Positions 1 to 8,601 are shown, counted from the first letter of the stretch. The stretch is DNA of 64,000 nucleotides from Mastigocoleus testarum BC008 (GCF_001456025.1 NZ_LMTZ01000096.1:138191-202190); one strand, 5' to 3'. Notes: generated by a model from the sequence alone, not told the origin. A program made the numbers and translations.

Positions 1-1014
1 ACGGCAGAACCTGTAGGCTCCAAGACATTAGTTGAAGAGTTTGACTTAGGTGTCAGTTCAGCCACTATTCGCAATGTGATGGTGGTGCTAGAAAAATCTG
101 GCTTGCTTTATCAACCGCATACATCTGCCGGACGTATTCCTTCAGACTCTGGCTATCGTATTTATGTTGACCAATTGATGACTCCTTCTGAAAGCTCTGC
201 AAAACAAATGGAGTTAGCTTTACAAAGAGGTTTGAGATGTGAAGATAGGAATTTAGAAATATTATTAGATGGTGCAGCTCAGATTCTAGCGACTCTGAGT
301 GGATGCATAAGTTTAATTACCATGCCGAAGAATAATACCGCAATGTTGCGACATTTGCAACTGGTACAAATGGAAGCAGGACAAGTACTTTTGATTGTGG
401 TTACTAATAGTTTAGAAACCCATTCTAAATTGATGGACTTACCGGCTTCAAAGGAAGGAAATCAACCAGATGTAGAAGCAACAGATCGTGAGTTACAGAT
501 AGTTTCTAACTTTTTGAATGCTCATTTGCGGGGGAAAAGTTTATCAGAAATTGCTAACCTTAAATGGAGTGAATTGGACCGAGAATTCCAGCTTTATGGT
601 GAATCTTTGAAAAAATCATTGATGCAGTTGGAACATCATACTTCTCACTCTGCTGCAACTCAAATAATGATAAAAGGAATGGCTTCTGTTTTACGCCAAC
701 CAGAGTTTGCTGAAATTAACCAAGTACAAACCATTGTCCAATTATTAGAAGAAGAACAAGACCAACTTTCACGTTTAATATTTGACGAACCGGATGTAGA
801 GGAAATAGAGAATAAACCAAGGGTTACAGTTCGTATTGGTTCAGAAAATCCTCTTGAACCTATTCGTACCTGCACTTTGATTTCTTCAAATTATCGTCGC
901 GGTTCAATACCACTCGGTAGTGTAGGAATTTTAGGTCCTACACGCATGGATTATGAAGGTGCTGTCGCAGTTGTTGCTGCTGCTGCTGATTATCTTTCCG
1001 AAGCTTTGAGCTAA
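1..1014 (+). CDS. hrcA: Heat-inducible transcription repressor HrcA (5' end outside window)
   Basis: HrcA represses chaperone genes (groESL, dnaK type) by binding CIRCE operators. The reading frame is open from base 1 with no start codon, so the beginning of the gene lies upstream. The first visible residues (TAEPVGSKTL, then SSATIRN) match the winged-helix DNA-binding part of the family, followed by the typical SAGRIPSDSGYR segment. The GTG at 76 is internal and is not the start. The C-terminal part (YRRGSIPLGSVGILGPTRMDY) is the conserved HrcA end with the GPTRM motif, so the 3' end is intact. About 338 residues are visible, close to full length for the family. Confidence 0.95.
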   Translation, partial: TAEPVGSKTLVEEFDLGVSSATIRNVMVVLEKSGLLYQPHTSAGRIPSDSGYRIYVDQLMTPSESSAKQMELALQRGLRCEDRNLEILLDGAAQILATLSGCISLITMPKNNTAMLRHLQLVQMEAGQVLLIVVTNSLETHSKLMDLPASKEGNQPDVEATDRELQIVSNFLNAHLRGKSLSEIANLKWSELDREFQLYGESLKKSLMQLEHHTSHSAATQIMIKGMASVLRQPEFAEINQVQTIVQLLEEEQDQLSRLIFDEPDVEEIENKPRVTVRIGSENPLEPIRTCTLISSNYRRGSIPLGSVGILGPTRMDYEGAVAVVAAAADYLSEALS

Positions 1015-1063
1015 ATAAATTATTTCAAAAAATACAAGATTAATAATTTATCCCAAAAATATG

Positions 1064-1093
1064 TTTAGAGACGTAGAAATCTACGTCTCTAAA
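1064..1093. repeat. GAGACGT-type palindrome, possible hrcA terminator
   Basis: Two 14-base arms (TTTAGAGACGTAGA and its exact complement) flank a 2-base centre, followed directly by TTTTT. It lies 50 bases after hrcA, so it could end that transcript. It belongs to the same palindrome type found at 22455, 37016, 49759 and 53310. It also lies just after the ATG at 1061, which makes that ATG a doubtful start for the next gene. Confidence 0.75.
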
Positions 1094-1174
1094 TTTTTAC
1101 AGTTTTCTCTAGATAATATTGATCATAAGGTTAGTAGACTGGGAACATATATTACAAATTTCTCTGCTGATTAT

Positions 1175-1864
1175 ATGCCCAGAAAAGTTGCATTTTGGTT
1201 AGTTTGGATTGGATTTATTGTTTATGCTTTTTTTCTCGCCCCTCCGGACAGCCCTGATACATTCAAATTAATCGAGAATCTCTCAACCGGACATTGGCAA
1301 GGAATTAATCCTTTAATTGTTGCCTTATTCAACGTTATGGGCATTTTACCCATGATATACGGTTGTTTTATGTTCATCGATGGTATTAACCAAAAAATAC
1401 CGGCTTGGCTATTCGTAAGTGCTTCATTTGCAGTGGGTGCTTTTGCTTTATTACCTTATTTAGCTTTGCGTTCTCCACTTAGTGGTATTTCTCAAGCCCC
1501 AAATCAAAAAATTTCCTACCAGAACAATACTTTGGTTAAAATTTGTGATTCTCACATTACTGGTGTTGTTTTAACCCTTGTCACAGTAAGTTTGATAACT
1601 TACGCTTTTAGCGCAGGAGAATGGAGTGACTTTTTCCAACAATGGAAAAGTAGCCGCTTTATCCATGTGATGAGCTTAGATTTTTGTGTGCTGTCCTTAT
1701 CAATTGGTGCACTTTTAGGAGATGATATGGCACGCAGAGGAATTAAAAAATCCTGGATATTTTGGCTGACAACATTAGTACCATTATTTGGTCCCCTAAT
1801 TTATCTTTGCTGGCGTCCACCACTGCGAATAAATCATACAAAAGCAGTAGAAATTACCTTGTAA
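1175..1864 (+). CDS. Multi-pass membrane protein of unknown function
   Basis: The protein is about 229 residues with five or six hydrophobic segments (for example VAFWLVWIGFIVYAFFLA at the start and IFWLTTLVPLFGPLIYLCW at the end), so it is an integral membrane protein. The ending resembles small cyanobacterial DUF2834-like membrane proteins, but I do not recognise the family with certainty. The frame is open from an ATG at 1061. The first codons from there are made of a palindromic repeat, and the hydrophobic protein begins at the ATG at 1175, so I prefer the later start; no clear ribosome site decides it. It converges with the ferritin-like gene at 1919. Confidence 0.55.
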   Translation: MPRKVAFWLVWIGFIVYAFFLAPPDSPDTFKLIENLSTGHWQGINPLIVALFNVMGILPMIYGCFMFIDGINQKIPAWLFVSASFAVGAFALLPYLALRSPLSGISQAPNQKISYQNNTLVKICDSHITGVVLTLVTVSLITYAFSAGEWSDFFQQWKSSRFIHVMSLDFCVLSLSIGALLGDDMARRGIKKSWIFWLTTLVPLFGPLIYLCWRPPLRINHTKAVEITL

Positions 1865-1918
1865 GTAAAAACAAACTAATAACCCAAAATCAAAAACCCA
1901 AAATCTTAATACTCAATA

Positions 1919-2350
1919 TCAAGAATATTCGCGGAGCATTTGTTCGAGTTCTTCACTATGCTCTGCTTCTTCTGTAACCATATTACGAGCAAACTCTTCG
2001 AGGTAAATATTGGAGTCCTTAACAGCATCAAGCAAATTTTGATACAAAGATATAGCTTGTCGCTCAAACTCATGACTTGCTTGCAAAATATCTTTTATGT
2101 TCATGCTTTCTGCTTGAGCGACAGGTGCAATTTGTGGTTGATTATAACCATTAATTCTTACTAAAACATCTCCTACTTTTTGGGAATGTTCTAATGACTC
2201 TTTTGCTTGCTCCTTGAGAAAATCTACGATATCTGACTTCTCATTATCTACAAGTGCAGCAAAATTAGTGTATCTAATGGCTCCTGATAGCTCAAATTCG
2301 AAGATAGTTTGTAAGAGATTAATTGCATTATTTGATTCGAATTCTTTCAT
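1919..2350 (-). CDS. Bacterioferritin-like di-iron protein (copy 1)
   Basis: This is a 143-residue four-helix protein of the ferritin/bacterioferritin type, expected to bind or oxidise iron. Candidate ligands are the Glu in FEFELSGAIRY on helix A, an E-x3-H pair in KESLEHSQ, the Glu in HEFERQA, and an E-x2-H pair in EEAEHSEEL. The helix-B pair has one more residue between Glu and His than classic bacterioferritin. The start is the ATG at 2350, where the homology with the paralogue at 5292 begins and an AGGGA lies upstream; the frame stays open to 2416. It lies downstream of the FTR1 permease on the same strand, and a related copy sits at 5292, which points to iron handling. Confidence 0.8.
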   Translation of the reverse strand: MKEFESNNAINLLQTIFEFELSGAIRYTNFAALVDNEKSDIVDFLKEQAKESLEHSQKVGDVLVRINGYNQPQIAPVAQAESMNIKDILQASHEFERQAISLYQNLLDAVKDSNIYLEEFARNMVTEEAEHSEELEQMLREYS

Positions 2351-2940
2351 TTTTGGTGATTCCCTAATTTTCAATAGAATATCCATTTTCACACACGATA
2401 AATTTGGCTTCTTCACCTATGTAGAAGCCAGATTCAAACTATCTGCAATAAACTATGAAAGTACTACAAGCATTATCTTTGGCAAACTAATCACACAGAA
2501 TTCGTTGTTCATCTTTCACAGAATAACAAACTGTTTTAATTTTTGGTATCTACTTTTGGACATCCTTTACGATTATAGTTTGCAAAGTCGATTTTTAGAG
2601 CAACGTTCTTACTAGATAATTTTATTAAAATTATCCGAAGGTAAAGTAATGTTTAATATTACATTTCTTCTTGTGTTTAAGAATGCATTAAGAATAGTTT
2701 AAATCCAAATATTGTTTTGTCTTTTAGATAACATCATATGCTGTAATATAACTGCGATTCACAACATAGGTAATAATCTTATTTTTAGTATTTAAGACAA
2801 GCCTAATATTTTCTATAAATTTACGTCTTTTTAAGAAGTGTTTTCAAGTGTGTAGCTATTACTATATTTTTCTATTTAATTTAATATTAAGTATTAAAAA
2901 TTATTTGTTTATTTATTGGTTTGTGTAATCTGTTTATTTT
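2351..2940. other. AT-rich intergenic region without a recognisable gene
   Basis: This stretch between the ferritin-like gene and the FTR1 remnant is strongly AT-rich. It has stops in all frames over most of its length and no clear RNA gene. It should contain the promoter of the ferritin-like gene at 1919, but I see no convincing -35/-10 pair. Confidence 0.5.
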
Positions 2941-3048
2941 CAAAGCTGGGCTGTTTTTGAGAATTAATATTAACAGTAATAGTAATAATATCAACATATA
3001 AATTACTAACAGTCAACAAAAAATTTATTTTTGCCACAGCTTGTACTT
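2941..3048 (-). pseudogene. Degenerate duplicate of the FTR1 3' end
   Basis: Read on the minus strand this stretch gives VQAVAKINFLLT followed by VSNLYVDIITITVNINSQKQ. The intact permease immediately upstream gives VQAVGYLTFLLT followed by VGSLYFRSITNAVRINSQKQ. The match is in frame and spans about 36 codons, ending near the corresponding C-terminus. Nothing similar to the rest of the permease lies beside it. It is a decayed partial tandem duplication of the last part of the gene, not a functional gene. Confidence 0.75.
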
Positions 3049-3063
3049 AAGATAAGAATCGAT

Positions 3064-4011
3064 TTATTTCTGAGCGCTGGCTTGTTTTTGAGAATTAATC
3101 CTCACAGCGTTAGTAATGCTACGAAAATATAAACTACCAACAGTTAATAAGAATGTTAAGTATCCTACAGCTTGGACAACATAGAGATTTTGTCTATAAC
3201 CAAACAAAGCTTTGAGAATCACGCCAGGAAATTGATTGTCGGGCAAAATATCACTGGTGTTCCATACCATAGGACCTAAAATACAAGAATGAATTGGGGC
3301 GGATTCTTGGTAGTAAAAACAAAGACTCTGGGATGCATTATTAGCCAATGCAATAGTAGCGATCGCCGCATCAAATTTTCTTAGGGCTGAAATAACTAAG
3401 CCAGCAACAATTAATACTAAGAAAACCCCCATAAATTGGAAAAACTGTCGAATATTTATCTTGATACCCCATTTAAATAAAAGTGCTCCGACAATTACAG
3501 CACCTACAAGACCTGCGAACGCACCAATAGTTGCAACTACTCCTTGCTGGAAATTAGCAGCAATAAATAGTACCGTTTCAACACCTTCTCGTATGACTGC
3601 GATCGCAATTAAACTGAAAATTCCCCAGCCAGCATAAGCATTTTGTTCGAGGGCAGTATTAACAGCTCCTTCTACTTGAGCTTTCATTTTTTTCGCTTGC
3701 TGGCTCATCCAAATAAGCATCCAGCTGAGCATAATAATCGCCAACAGGCAAAATACTCCTTCCATTAATGGTTTGACAACTGATGCATATTGGGGATTTA
3801 TTTGTTCTGCAGCTTGAATAATTCCAGCAAATAGGAAACCAATTAGAACGCTAACGATAATTCCAAAGCCCACACCGGAGTATACCCAGGTATTGAGATG
3901 TGATTTTTTGGCTTTGTTGAGTAACGCTAGCACAATTCCCACGACCAGAGCGGCTTCGACGCCTTCCCTGAGGGTAATTACAAAGGTAGGTAAGGCAGCA
4001 CTAAAATCCAT
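3064..4011 (-). CDS. FTR1/EfeU-family high-affinity iron permease
   Basis: FTR1 permeases move ferric iron across a membrane, normally after a partner ferroxidase has oxidised it. The 315-residue protein has about seven hydrophobic helices and the two signature REGxE motifs, REGVE at residues 15-19 and REGVE at 141-145, which carry the iron path. Length and start (MDFSAALPTF) fit the family. A loop near residues 225-265 (LCFYYQESAPIHSCILG) adds two Cys and a His and is less usual. A multicopper oxidase, a lipoprotein and two ferritin-like genes lie within 4 kb on the same strand, giving a Fet3-Ftr1-like context. A decayed duplicate of its last 36 codons follows the stop. Confidence 0.92.
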   Translation of the reverse strand: MDFSAALPTFVITLREGVEAALVVGIVLALLNKAKKSHLNTWVYSGVGFGIIVSVLIGFLFAGIIQAAEQINPQYASVVKPLMEGVFCLLAIIMLSWMLIWMSQQAKKMKAQVEGAVNTALEQNAYAGWGIFSLIAIAVIREGVETVLFIAANFQQGVVATIGAFAGLVGAVIVGALLFKWGIKINIRQFFQFMGVFLVLIVAGLVISALRKFDAAIATIALANNASQSLCFYYQESAPIHSCILGPMVWNTSDILPDNQFPGVILKALFGYRQNLYVVQAVGYLTFLLTVGSLYFRSITNAVRINSQKQASAQK

Positions 4012-4269
4012 GGCTATTTTAATAATTATTAATACTCTTCAACTTTATTTTAGAAAATATTTTGCCTCAAACAGGATTACCATTATTAGGGTTTGTTTTG
4101 CTGTACTTACGCCTCATTACATTGTCCGTCCTGATTTGTGCGTAGCCCTATATCAGCAGCGAAGGTTATGCAAAAAGTCGAATTAGTGCCGTTGGAGATA
4201 ATTGGGAGGTATTGAAAAATCAAGATAAATCAAGCCAAATACAAATAATAATTTACTCAAATTTCTTTT

Positions 4270-5130
4270 ATGGCAAAGATAAAAGTTATGATGAAGCAAA
4301 AAAAGCACTTTCAACTCAATTGTTATTTTTATTCTTGTCTGTCTTTAATCAAAGATAATAAACAAATCAGCTTAGAAGGAATTGTTCAGAGTATTCCTGA
4401 ACTTTGGAATAGATTTGCTGGATATGAGAGTAAAGAGAAGCTAATATATTTACTTTCTCGCTATGCAGGAAAAGCAGATTTAGATACTCTTGCAATTTCT
4501 GCTAAGAAGGAGCAAGAAATATTGGAAAGGGCAGAAAAAGTTATCAGCGCGTGTACTCAAACCCTGGATTTTCAGGATACTTTCCAAATCTTTTTCTTTC
4601 CTACCTCCTCAAATTCCACACTGGATTATATGAAAGGTATATCTGGTTTTGCGAGTTTCAAAAATACCTTTCTGATTTTTGTCCATCCTCAGTCAGATTT
4701 ATCATTGCTGGAAGCAACAATTGCCCACGAGTATAATCACGCTATCATTTTAAACAAGATAAGGTGGTTAACTCTCGGCGAAGGAATTGTGGCTGAAGGT
4801 TTAGCTGAAAACTTCAGAGAAGATGTAATAGGAGGAGATGATACTCCCTGGATTAAAAGTTTAAATAAAAATCAATCTGGGTACTGGTTCAAAAAAATAG
4901 AACCATATCTGAAAGAGCAAAATCGGCAGCGATACAGAGATATATTCACCAACTCTAAAAGTGAATATCCTCACTGGGGAGGTTACGCGATAGGTTACTG
5001 GTTAGTTAAACAATACTTAGAACTAAATCCTCATATAACTTGGGAACAAGTCATGGATAAAAGTATGGAGGAAATTATTGAGAAGTCTATGTTTGGCTTA
5101 AATTTGGATATAAAAATGCCCGTATCTTAG
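4270..5130 (+). CDS. DUF2268-type predicted zinc-dependent protease
   Basis: The centre holds IAHEYNHAII, an HExxH-like site in the form HEYNH, followed about 20 residues later by LGEGIVAEGLAENF, whose Glu is the likely third ligand. This pattern is that of the DUF2268 (YjaZ-like) putative metallopeptidases. The remaining sequence (YPHWGGYAIGYWLVKQYLE) also fits that family. No signal peptide is evident. The start is uncertain: ATG at 4270 is used here, but the first 25 residues are unlike the rest and another frame is open across the same bases. It is the only plus-strand gene within the iron cluster, so it need not share its function. Confidence 0.7.
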   Translation: MAKIKVMMKQKKHFQLNCYFYSCLSLIKDNKQISLEGIVQSIPELWNRFAGYESKEKLIYLLSRYAGKADLDTLAISAKKEQEILERAEKVISACTQTLDFQDTFQIFFFPTSSNSTLDYMKGISGFASFKNTFLIFVHPQSDLSLLEATIAHEYNHAIILNKIRWLTLGEGIVAEGLAENFREDVIGGDDTPWIKSLNKNQSGYWFKKIEPYLKEQNRQRYRDIFTNSKSEYPHWGGYAIGYWLVKQYLELNPHITWEQVMDKSMEEIIEKSMFGLNLDIKMPVS

Positions 5131-5146
5131 AAATAAAAAATACGGG
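5119..5146 (+). terminator. Weak hairpin over the stop codon of the DUF2268 gene
   Basis: CCCGTAT (5119-5125) pairs with ATACGGG (5140-5146), and ATTTAA follows. The stop codon lies in the loop. The T-run is poor, so this is only a possible terminator. Confidence 0.35.
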
Positions 5147-5291
5147 ATTTAACTCAAACAATATTAAATGAGATAGCTTAGCATGAGAATTATCTATTGC
5201 TTGCTATGTCTCACATAATTATGCTTAAAACAAAATATTTTACAAGAATTTGCTCTGTTTACAGTCTCAAAATGACTTAGGATAGATGTTA

Positions 5292-5726
5292 TCAACCAAA
5301 ATCACGTAGCATTTTCTTAAGTTCGAGATTGTGTAACTCTTCTTGCCCAATCATAGTTCGAGCAAATTCTTCTAAATATATGCTTGCATCTTCAACTGTA
5401 TCTAATAACTTTTTGTACATTGTCAAAGCGTTCTTTTCATGAGCTAAACTTTCTGAAAGAATATCTTTGACTGAATGCTTAGAAGTTTCTTCCATTGAGG
5501 CAATTTTGAGGCTGGGATGACCTTCTAAGCCTGTAATTAACTCTCCTACCTGTTGTGCATGAAGCAAAGATTCATTTGCCTGGGCTTTAAAAAAATCTAC
5601 TATAGGAATCCGATTGGGACCGGTTACCATTAAGGAATAATGAGTATAGCGAACTACTCCCGCCAATTCAAATTCCATAATGGCGTTTAGTAGTTCAATA
5701 GTTTGTTTTTGGTCTAATTCTCGCAT
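5292..5726 (-). CDS. Bacterioferritin-like di-iron protein (copy 2)
   Basis: This 144-residue four-helix protein is a clear paralogue of the protein at 1919-2350 (shared FELxGxxRYT, NES/KES-x2-H and IYLEEFAR segments). Likely metal ligands are Glu in MEFELAG, E-x3-H in NESLLHAQ, Glu in AHEKNA and E-x2-H in QEELHNLE. It lies directly downstream of the lipoprotein gene at 5929 on the same strand, with about 200 bases between. The probable role is iron binding or storage with the FTR1 system. Being unusually short for a bacterioferritin, and lacking an obvious heme Met, it may belong to a distinct ferritin-like subfamily. Confidence 0.8.
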   Translation of the reverse strand: MRELDQKQTIELLNAIMEFELAGVVRYTHYSLMVTGPNRIPIVDFFKAQANESLLHAQQVGELITGLEGHPSLKIASMEETSKHSVKDILSESLAHEKNALTMYKKLLDTVEDASIYLEEFARTMIGQEELHNLELKKMLRDFG

Positions 5727-5928
5727 CAGCTTTTAATTACCCTTTGAAGTGAAAACTGAAGAGTTTGATCTCGGAAACCAGACTTTGGCGGCTATAAACC
5801 ACACAGTATCTTGACACCTTAACTCCAAGCTTATTCAACGCTTATTTTGCTAATTTTAAACCCTTCTTAAACTATTCGCTTTCAAGGGTAACTAAAATAA
5901 TTTTTATTGTCGATGCTAGGTATTATTT

Positions 5929-6726
5929 TTAACTACTGATTGTACTTTGAACATTTTGTTCAATGTTTTTAACCAGTTTGTTAACTTCATCAGGTGATTT
6001 AACTGGCTTCTCTGGAGCAATAGCAGCAGGCCAAGCTTTAATAAGATCTGTCATTGCTGTTTTAATTTCTTTATTCGCTTGGGGATTATTTTTAGTCATT
6101 TGTTCGGCGATACCATCGTACAATTCCTGGGCATAGAGAACAAAACCTCGAGAATCTTGATACTCAATATCTTCAACGATTTTGTCCTTGGCGATCGCTG
6201 CTCCATATTCCGAATTTGCTGTATCAAGCAAACCATTTATTGTCTGTAAAATAAATGCTGGATTTTTGCGTTTGTCTTCTGGTACTACCGCGATCGCATC
6301 GTCTATTGCTTTCATAGAAGAAGCAAAATTAGTTGCAATCTCAGGGTCGCTAGGTTTTAATTTGACTAAATTGTGTAAATCATCAAGCCCAGTCTTAAAT
6401 TCTTTTACTTGGCGTTTCTCTAGCTCCTCTTCTACATCGGCATATATCTCTTCAACTGGATGTCCGATATGAGGTTCGGCTTGTTTTGGTTTATTGAGAT
6501 CCAGTAGTTCTTTCCCAACTATCATATGACCTTTCATCAGAGCCAATTTGGTCATATAGTCAACATCTCGTGCTTCCTCATTTTTTGCTTTTTCCACAAC
6601 TTGAGTCTCAGAAGTAACGTTCGGTGTTGGTGAATTATTAGCTGCTTCATTACCAAAATTACAAGAACTCAAACCAACTACAGCAAAAGCCACAATAGTC
6701 AAAAAAACATAACGGATTTTAATCAT
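5929..6726 (-). CDS. Putative iron-system lipoprotein with HIGHPVEE motif
   Basis: The N-terminus is a lipoprotein signal with lipobox LSSC near residues 19-22, so the mature protein should be membrane-anchored on the outer face of the plasma membrane. The 265-residue helical protein has a His-rich conserved-looking core, KGHMIVGKEL then AEPHIGHPVEEIY, containing an HxxE pattern (HPVE). EfeO-type imelysin proteins use an HxxE site for iron, but I cannot show real homology. A ribosome site GAGGG precedes the ATG. It sits between a multicopper oxidase gene upstream and a ferritin-like gene downstream on the same strand, which suggests a periplasmic metal-binding partner of FTR1. Confidence 0.6.
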   Translation of the reverse strand: MIKIRYVFLTIVAFAVVGLSSCNFGNEAANNSPTPNVTSETQVVEKAKNEEARDVDYMTKLALMKGHMIVGKELLDLNKPKQAEPHIGHPVEEIYADVEEELEKRQVKEFKTGLDDLHNLVKLKPSDPEIATNFASSMKAIDDAIAVVPEDKRKNPAFILQTINGLLDTANSEYGAAIAKDKIVEDIEYQDSRGFVLYAQELYDGIAEQMTKNNPQANKEIKTAMTDLIKAWPAAIAPEKPVKSPDEVNKLVKNIEQNVQSTISS

Positions 6727-6927
6727 TTTTCCCTCAAATATAATTTTTGATGGTCATACTTTAAAGTATTAAAACTAGTGCTAGCCCTGGTTTGACAAAC
6801 TGTCATATTTTAAGCATGCATATTATCAATCTAATGAGATTTGTTATCAAATATGATGAATTCTGTATTTAATAATTTGTATTTATACAAAGATAGAATT
6901 TATTAGTAATTGGTTAGCAATTAATAG

Positions 6928-7953
6928 CTAAATTGTTTTCGAACTTAGATTGGATTGATTTTGGGGTAAAACTTCAAATTCACCTATGCAACCATGTTCG
7001 GCAATGAAATCTTGATGGGGGTGGAACATATATTTGCCGGTGTACTTGTAGCTAAATTCCAATATATGTCTCTGTGCAGTTCCCATAGTAATAACATCAG
7101 TTTCATGGGTAGGCTTCAAAGTCATTCCTGTGGGGTAAACCTGAAAAAAATTAGCGTGGAGGTGAAAGGTTGCTGCAACATCAAATTCAATCATGTTCAA
7201 AACATATAACCGCACCAACTGATTTTGATAAATCCGAATCGGATTCCTTGAGTAATATTCTGGATAGCCATTGAAAGCGTATAATTCATTGCGATCGTCA
7301 TCATTGATGTCGTAGCCACCCATAACCAATACCATCTCATCGGCTGGAGGTCGCGGTTGGGGGGGGTCAATGATAAACATTCCATACAAACCTTTACTGA
7401 TATGGCGAGTTACCGGTTCGATATGACAGTGATAAAGCTGAACGCCATAAGGTTCAGCATCAAATTCATAAATTGTACTTTTGCCGTTAGTTACTGGACG
7501 AACGCCATCCACATTTGCCGGATGAATACCATGAAAATGCATCGAATGGGAATGTCCGCCTTTATTTTCAAAAATAATTCGGATGCGGTCGCCTTGTTTT
7601 GCTCTCAGGGTTGGGCCTGGTATACGATTATTGAAAGTCCATGCATTAAAACTAACAACGTTATTGAGTTCAATTAGAGAATTTGTTGCAGTAACTTTAA
7701 ATTCTCGAATTGTTCGACCATTTTCTTGTTTGAGAGTTCCATAATCAAAATCCCGCAGTAAATGCATGGGATTAAAGAGATTGTTAGCTGTACTTGCATC
7801 AATTGGCGGTACTCTTACTGGTAAGCGAGCATGAGAATTTACAAATTGCCATAATCCCGCGCTCATAATTACGGCAGAACCCATAAGTCCCATCTTTAAA
7901 AGGTTACGACGCGTCCAGAGTTTATCTTGACCCAGGACAAAATTTTTGGACAT
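6928..7953 (-). CDS. Tat-exported two-domain multicopper oxidase (putative ferroxidase)
   Basis: The 341-residue protein starts with a twin-arginine signal (TRRNLLKMG) and has two cupredoxin domains. All four trinuclear-site His pairs are visible: HFH 139-141, HCH 175-177, HLH 264-266 and HPH 311-313. Type 1 copper ligands occur in domain 1 only (Cys176, His184, Met192). The corresponding domain-2 motif HPHQ has Pro instead of Cys. This is a two-domain (small laccase-like) oxidase with its type 1 site in the first domain. Its position near FTR1 makes iron(II) oxidation the likeliest job; copper or phenol oxidation are alternatives. A good promoter lies upstream at 8039-8067. Confidence 0.85.
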   Translation of the reverse strand: MSKNFVLGQDKLWTRRNLLKMGLMGSAVIMSAGLWQFVNSHARLPVRVPPIDASTANNLFNPMHLLRDFDYGTLKQENGRTIREFKVTATNSLIELNNVVSFNAWTFNNRIPGPTLRAKQGDRIRIIFENKGGHSHSMHFHGIHPANVDGVRPVTNGKSTIYEFDAEPYGVQLYHCHIEPVTRHISKGLYGMFIIDPPQPRPPADEMVLVMGGYDINDDDRNELYAFNGYPEYYSRNPIRIYQNQLVRLYVLNMIEFDVAATFHLHANFFQVYPTGMTLKPTHETDVITMGTAQRHILEFSYKYTGKYMFHPHQDFIAEHGCIGEFEVLPQNQSNLSSKTI

Positions 7954-8038
7954 GGCATTGGCATAATCTCTTGTTAGCTTATTTTGTTAGTTGGTATTAT
8001 TAATAAATTCTTCTAACAAATAGAAACTATAAGAAACA

Positions 8039-8067
8039 TTATTATTGTATTTGATAATACTTGTCAA
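8039..8067 (-). promoter_or_regulatory. Sigma-70-type promoter of the multicopper oxidase gene
   Basis: On the minus strand TTGACA (8062-8067) and TAATAA (8039-8044) are separated by 17 bases. The spacer contains the short inverted repeat GTATT/AATAC, a possible regulator site. The start codon is about 80 bases downstream. Confidence 0.5.
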
Positions 8068-8601
8068 TTGTTATTGAGATAAAATATTAATAAACAAGTG
8101 AAATACATCAATTAAGCATTTGGCAATATAACTCACATTTGCCTTCAAATAAAAAATAAAAAAGTAAATAGGATTTTCTGTTCGTTTCAAGCAGCATTAA
8201 CTGTAAAGTTTTTTAGCTAACTTGAGGAGTCAGGAGCCAAAGTTGTGTGCAGTCCCACACCACTCAGACGCGCCTATGACTAACGTCACAAACACGGAAC
8301 CACCGGCGGCGAATGCTAACAGAACAAACCCCATATTTATGGGCAAGTAGAATAATCTAAAGACTTTAAAAGTGTATAGGTTTTGAAGGAATAAAAACTT
8401 ATTACTTACACTTTATTAGTTTTAAATAAAAGTTCAATAGTTGATTTATTAGGGTTTTAGACTTATTCCGCGAACCCTAAATATTTTGCTCGTATTTTGT
8501 TGTACTTGAAATAAAAAGGACATAAATAAAGCCGTCCTAAAGGGAGAGGGCTTTAGACCCGTTATCTTTAGTAAAATTAAGATATTTTTCAAGTATTATT
8601 T
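8068..8601. other. Intergenic region with repeat debris
   Basis: There is no gene that I can support here. At 8221-8335 a GC-richer patch (with hairpin GTGTG/CACAC and cgcctatgactaacgtcac) resembles dispersed repeat debris also seen near 33.8 and 57.1 kb. At 8528-8563 there is a hairpin-rich segment ending GGGCTTTAGACCCG that looks like the tail of a transposon-derived repeat. The rest is AT-rich. Confidence 0.45.

Noticed and set aside
1061..1174. Upstream ATG for the membrane protein at 1175
   Set aside because: The extra residues are encoded by a palindromic repeat and a non-hydrophobic stretch; the later ATG starts the natural protein.
4019..4032. TTAATAATTATTAA as a Fur box for FTR1
   Set aside because: The palindrome is real and lies just before the start codon, but it is all A/T in an AT-rich region and matches Fur consensus poorly.
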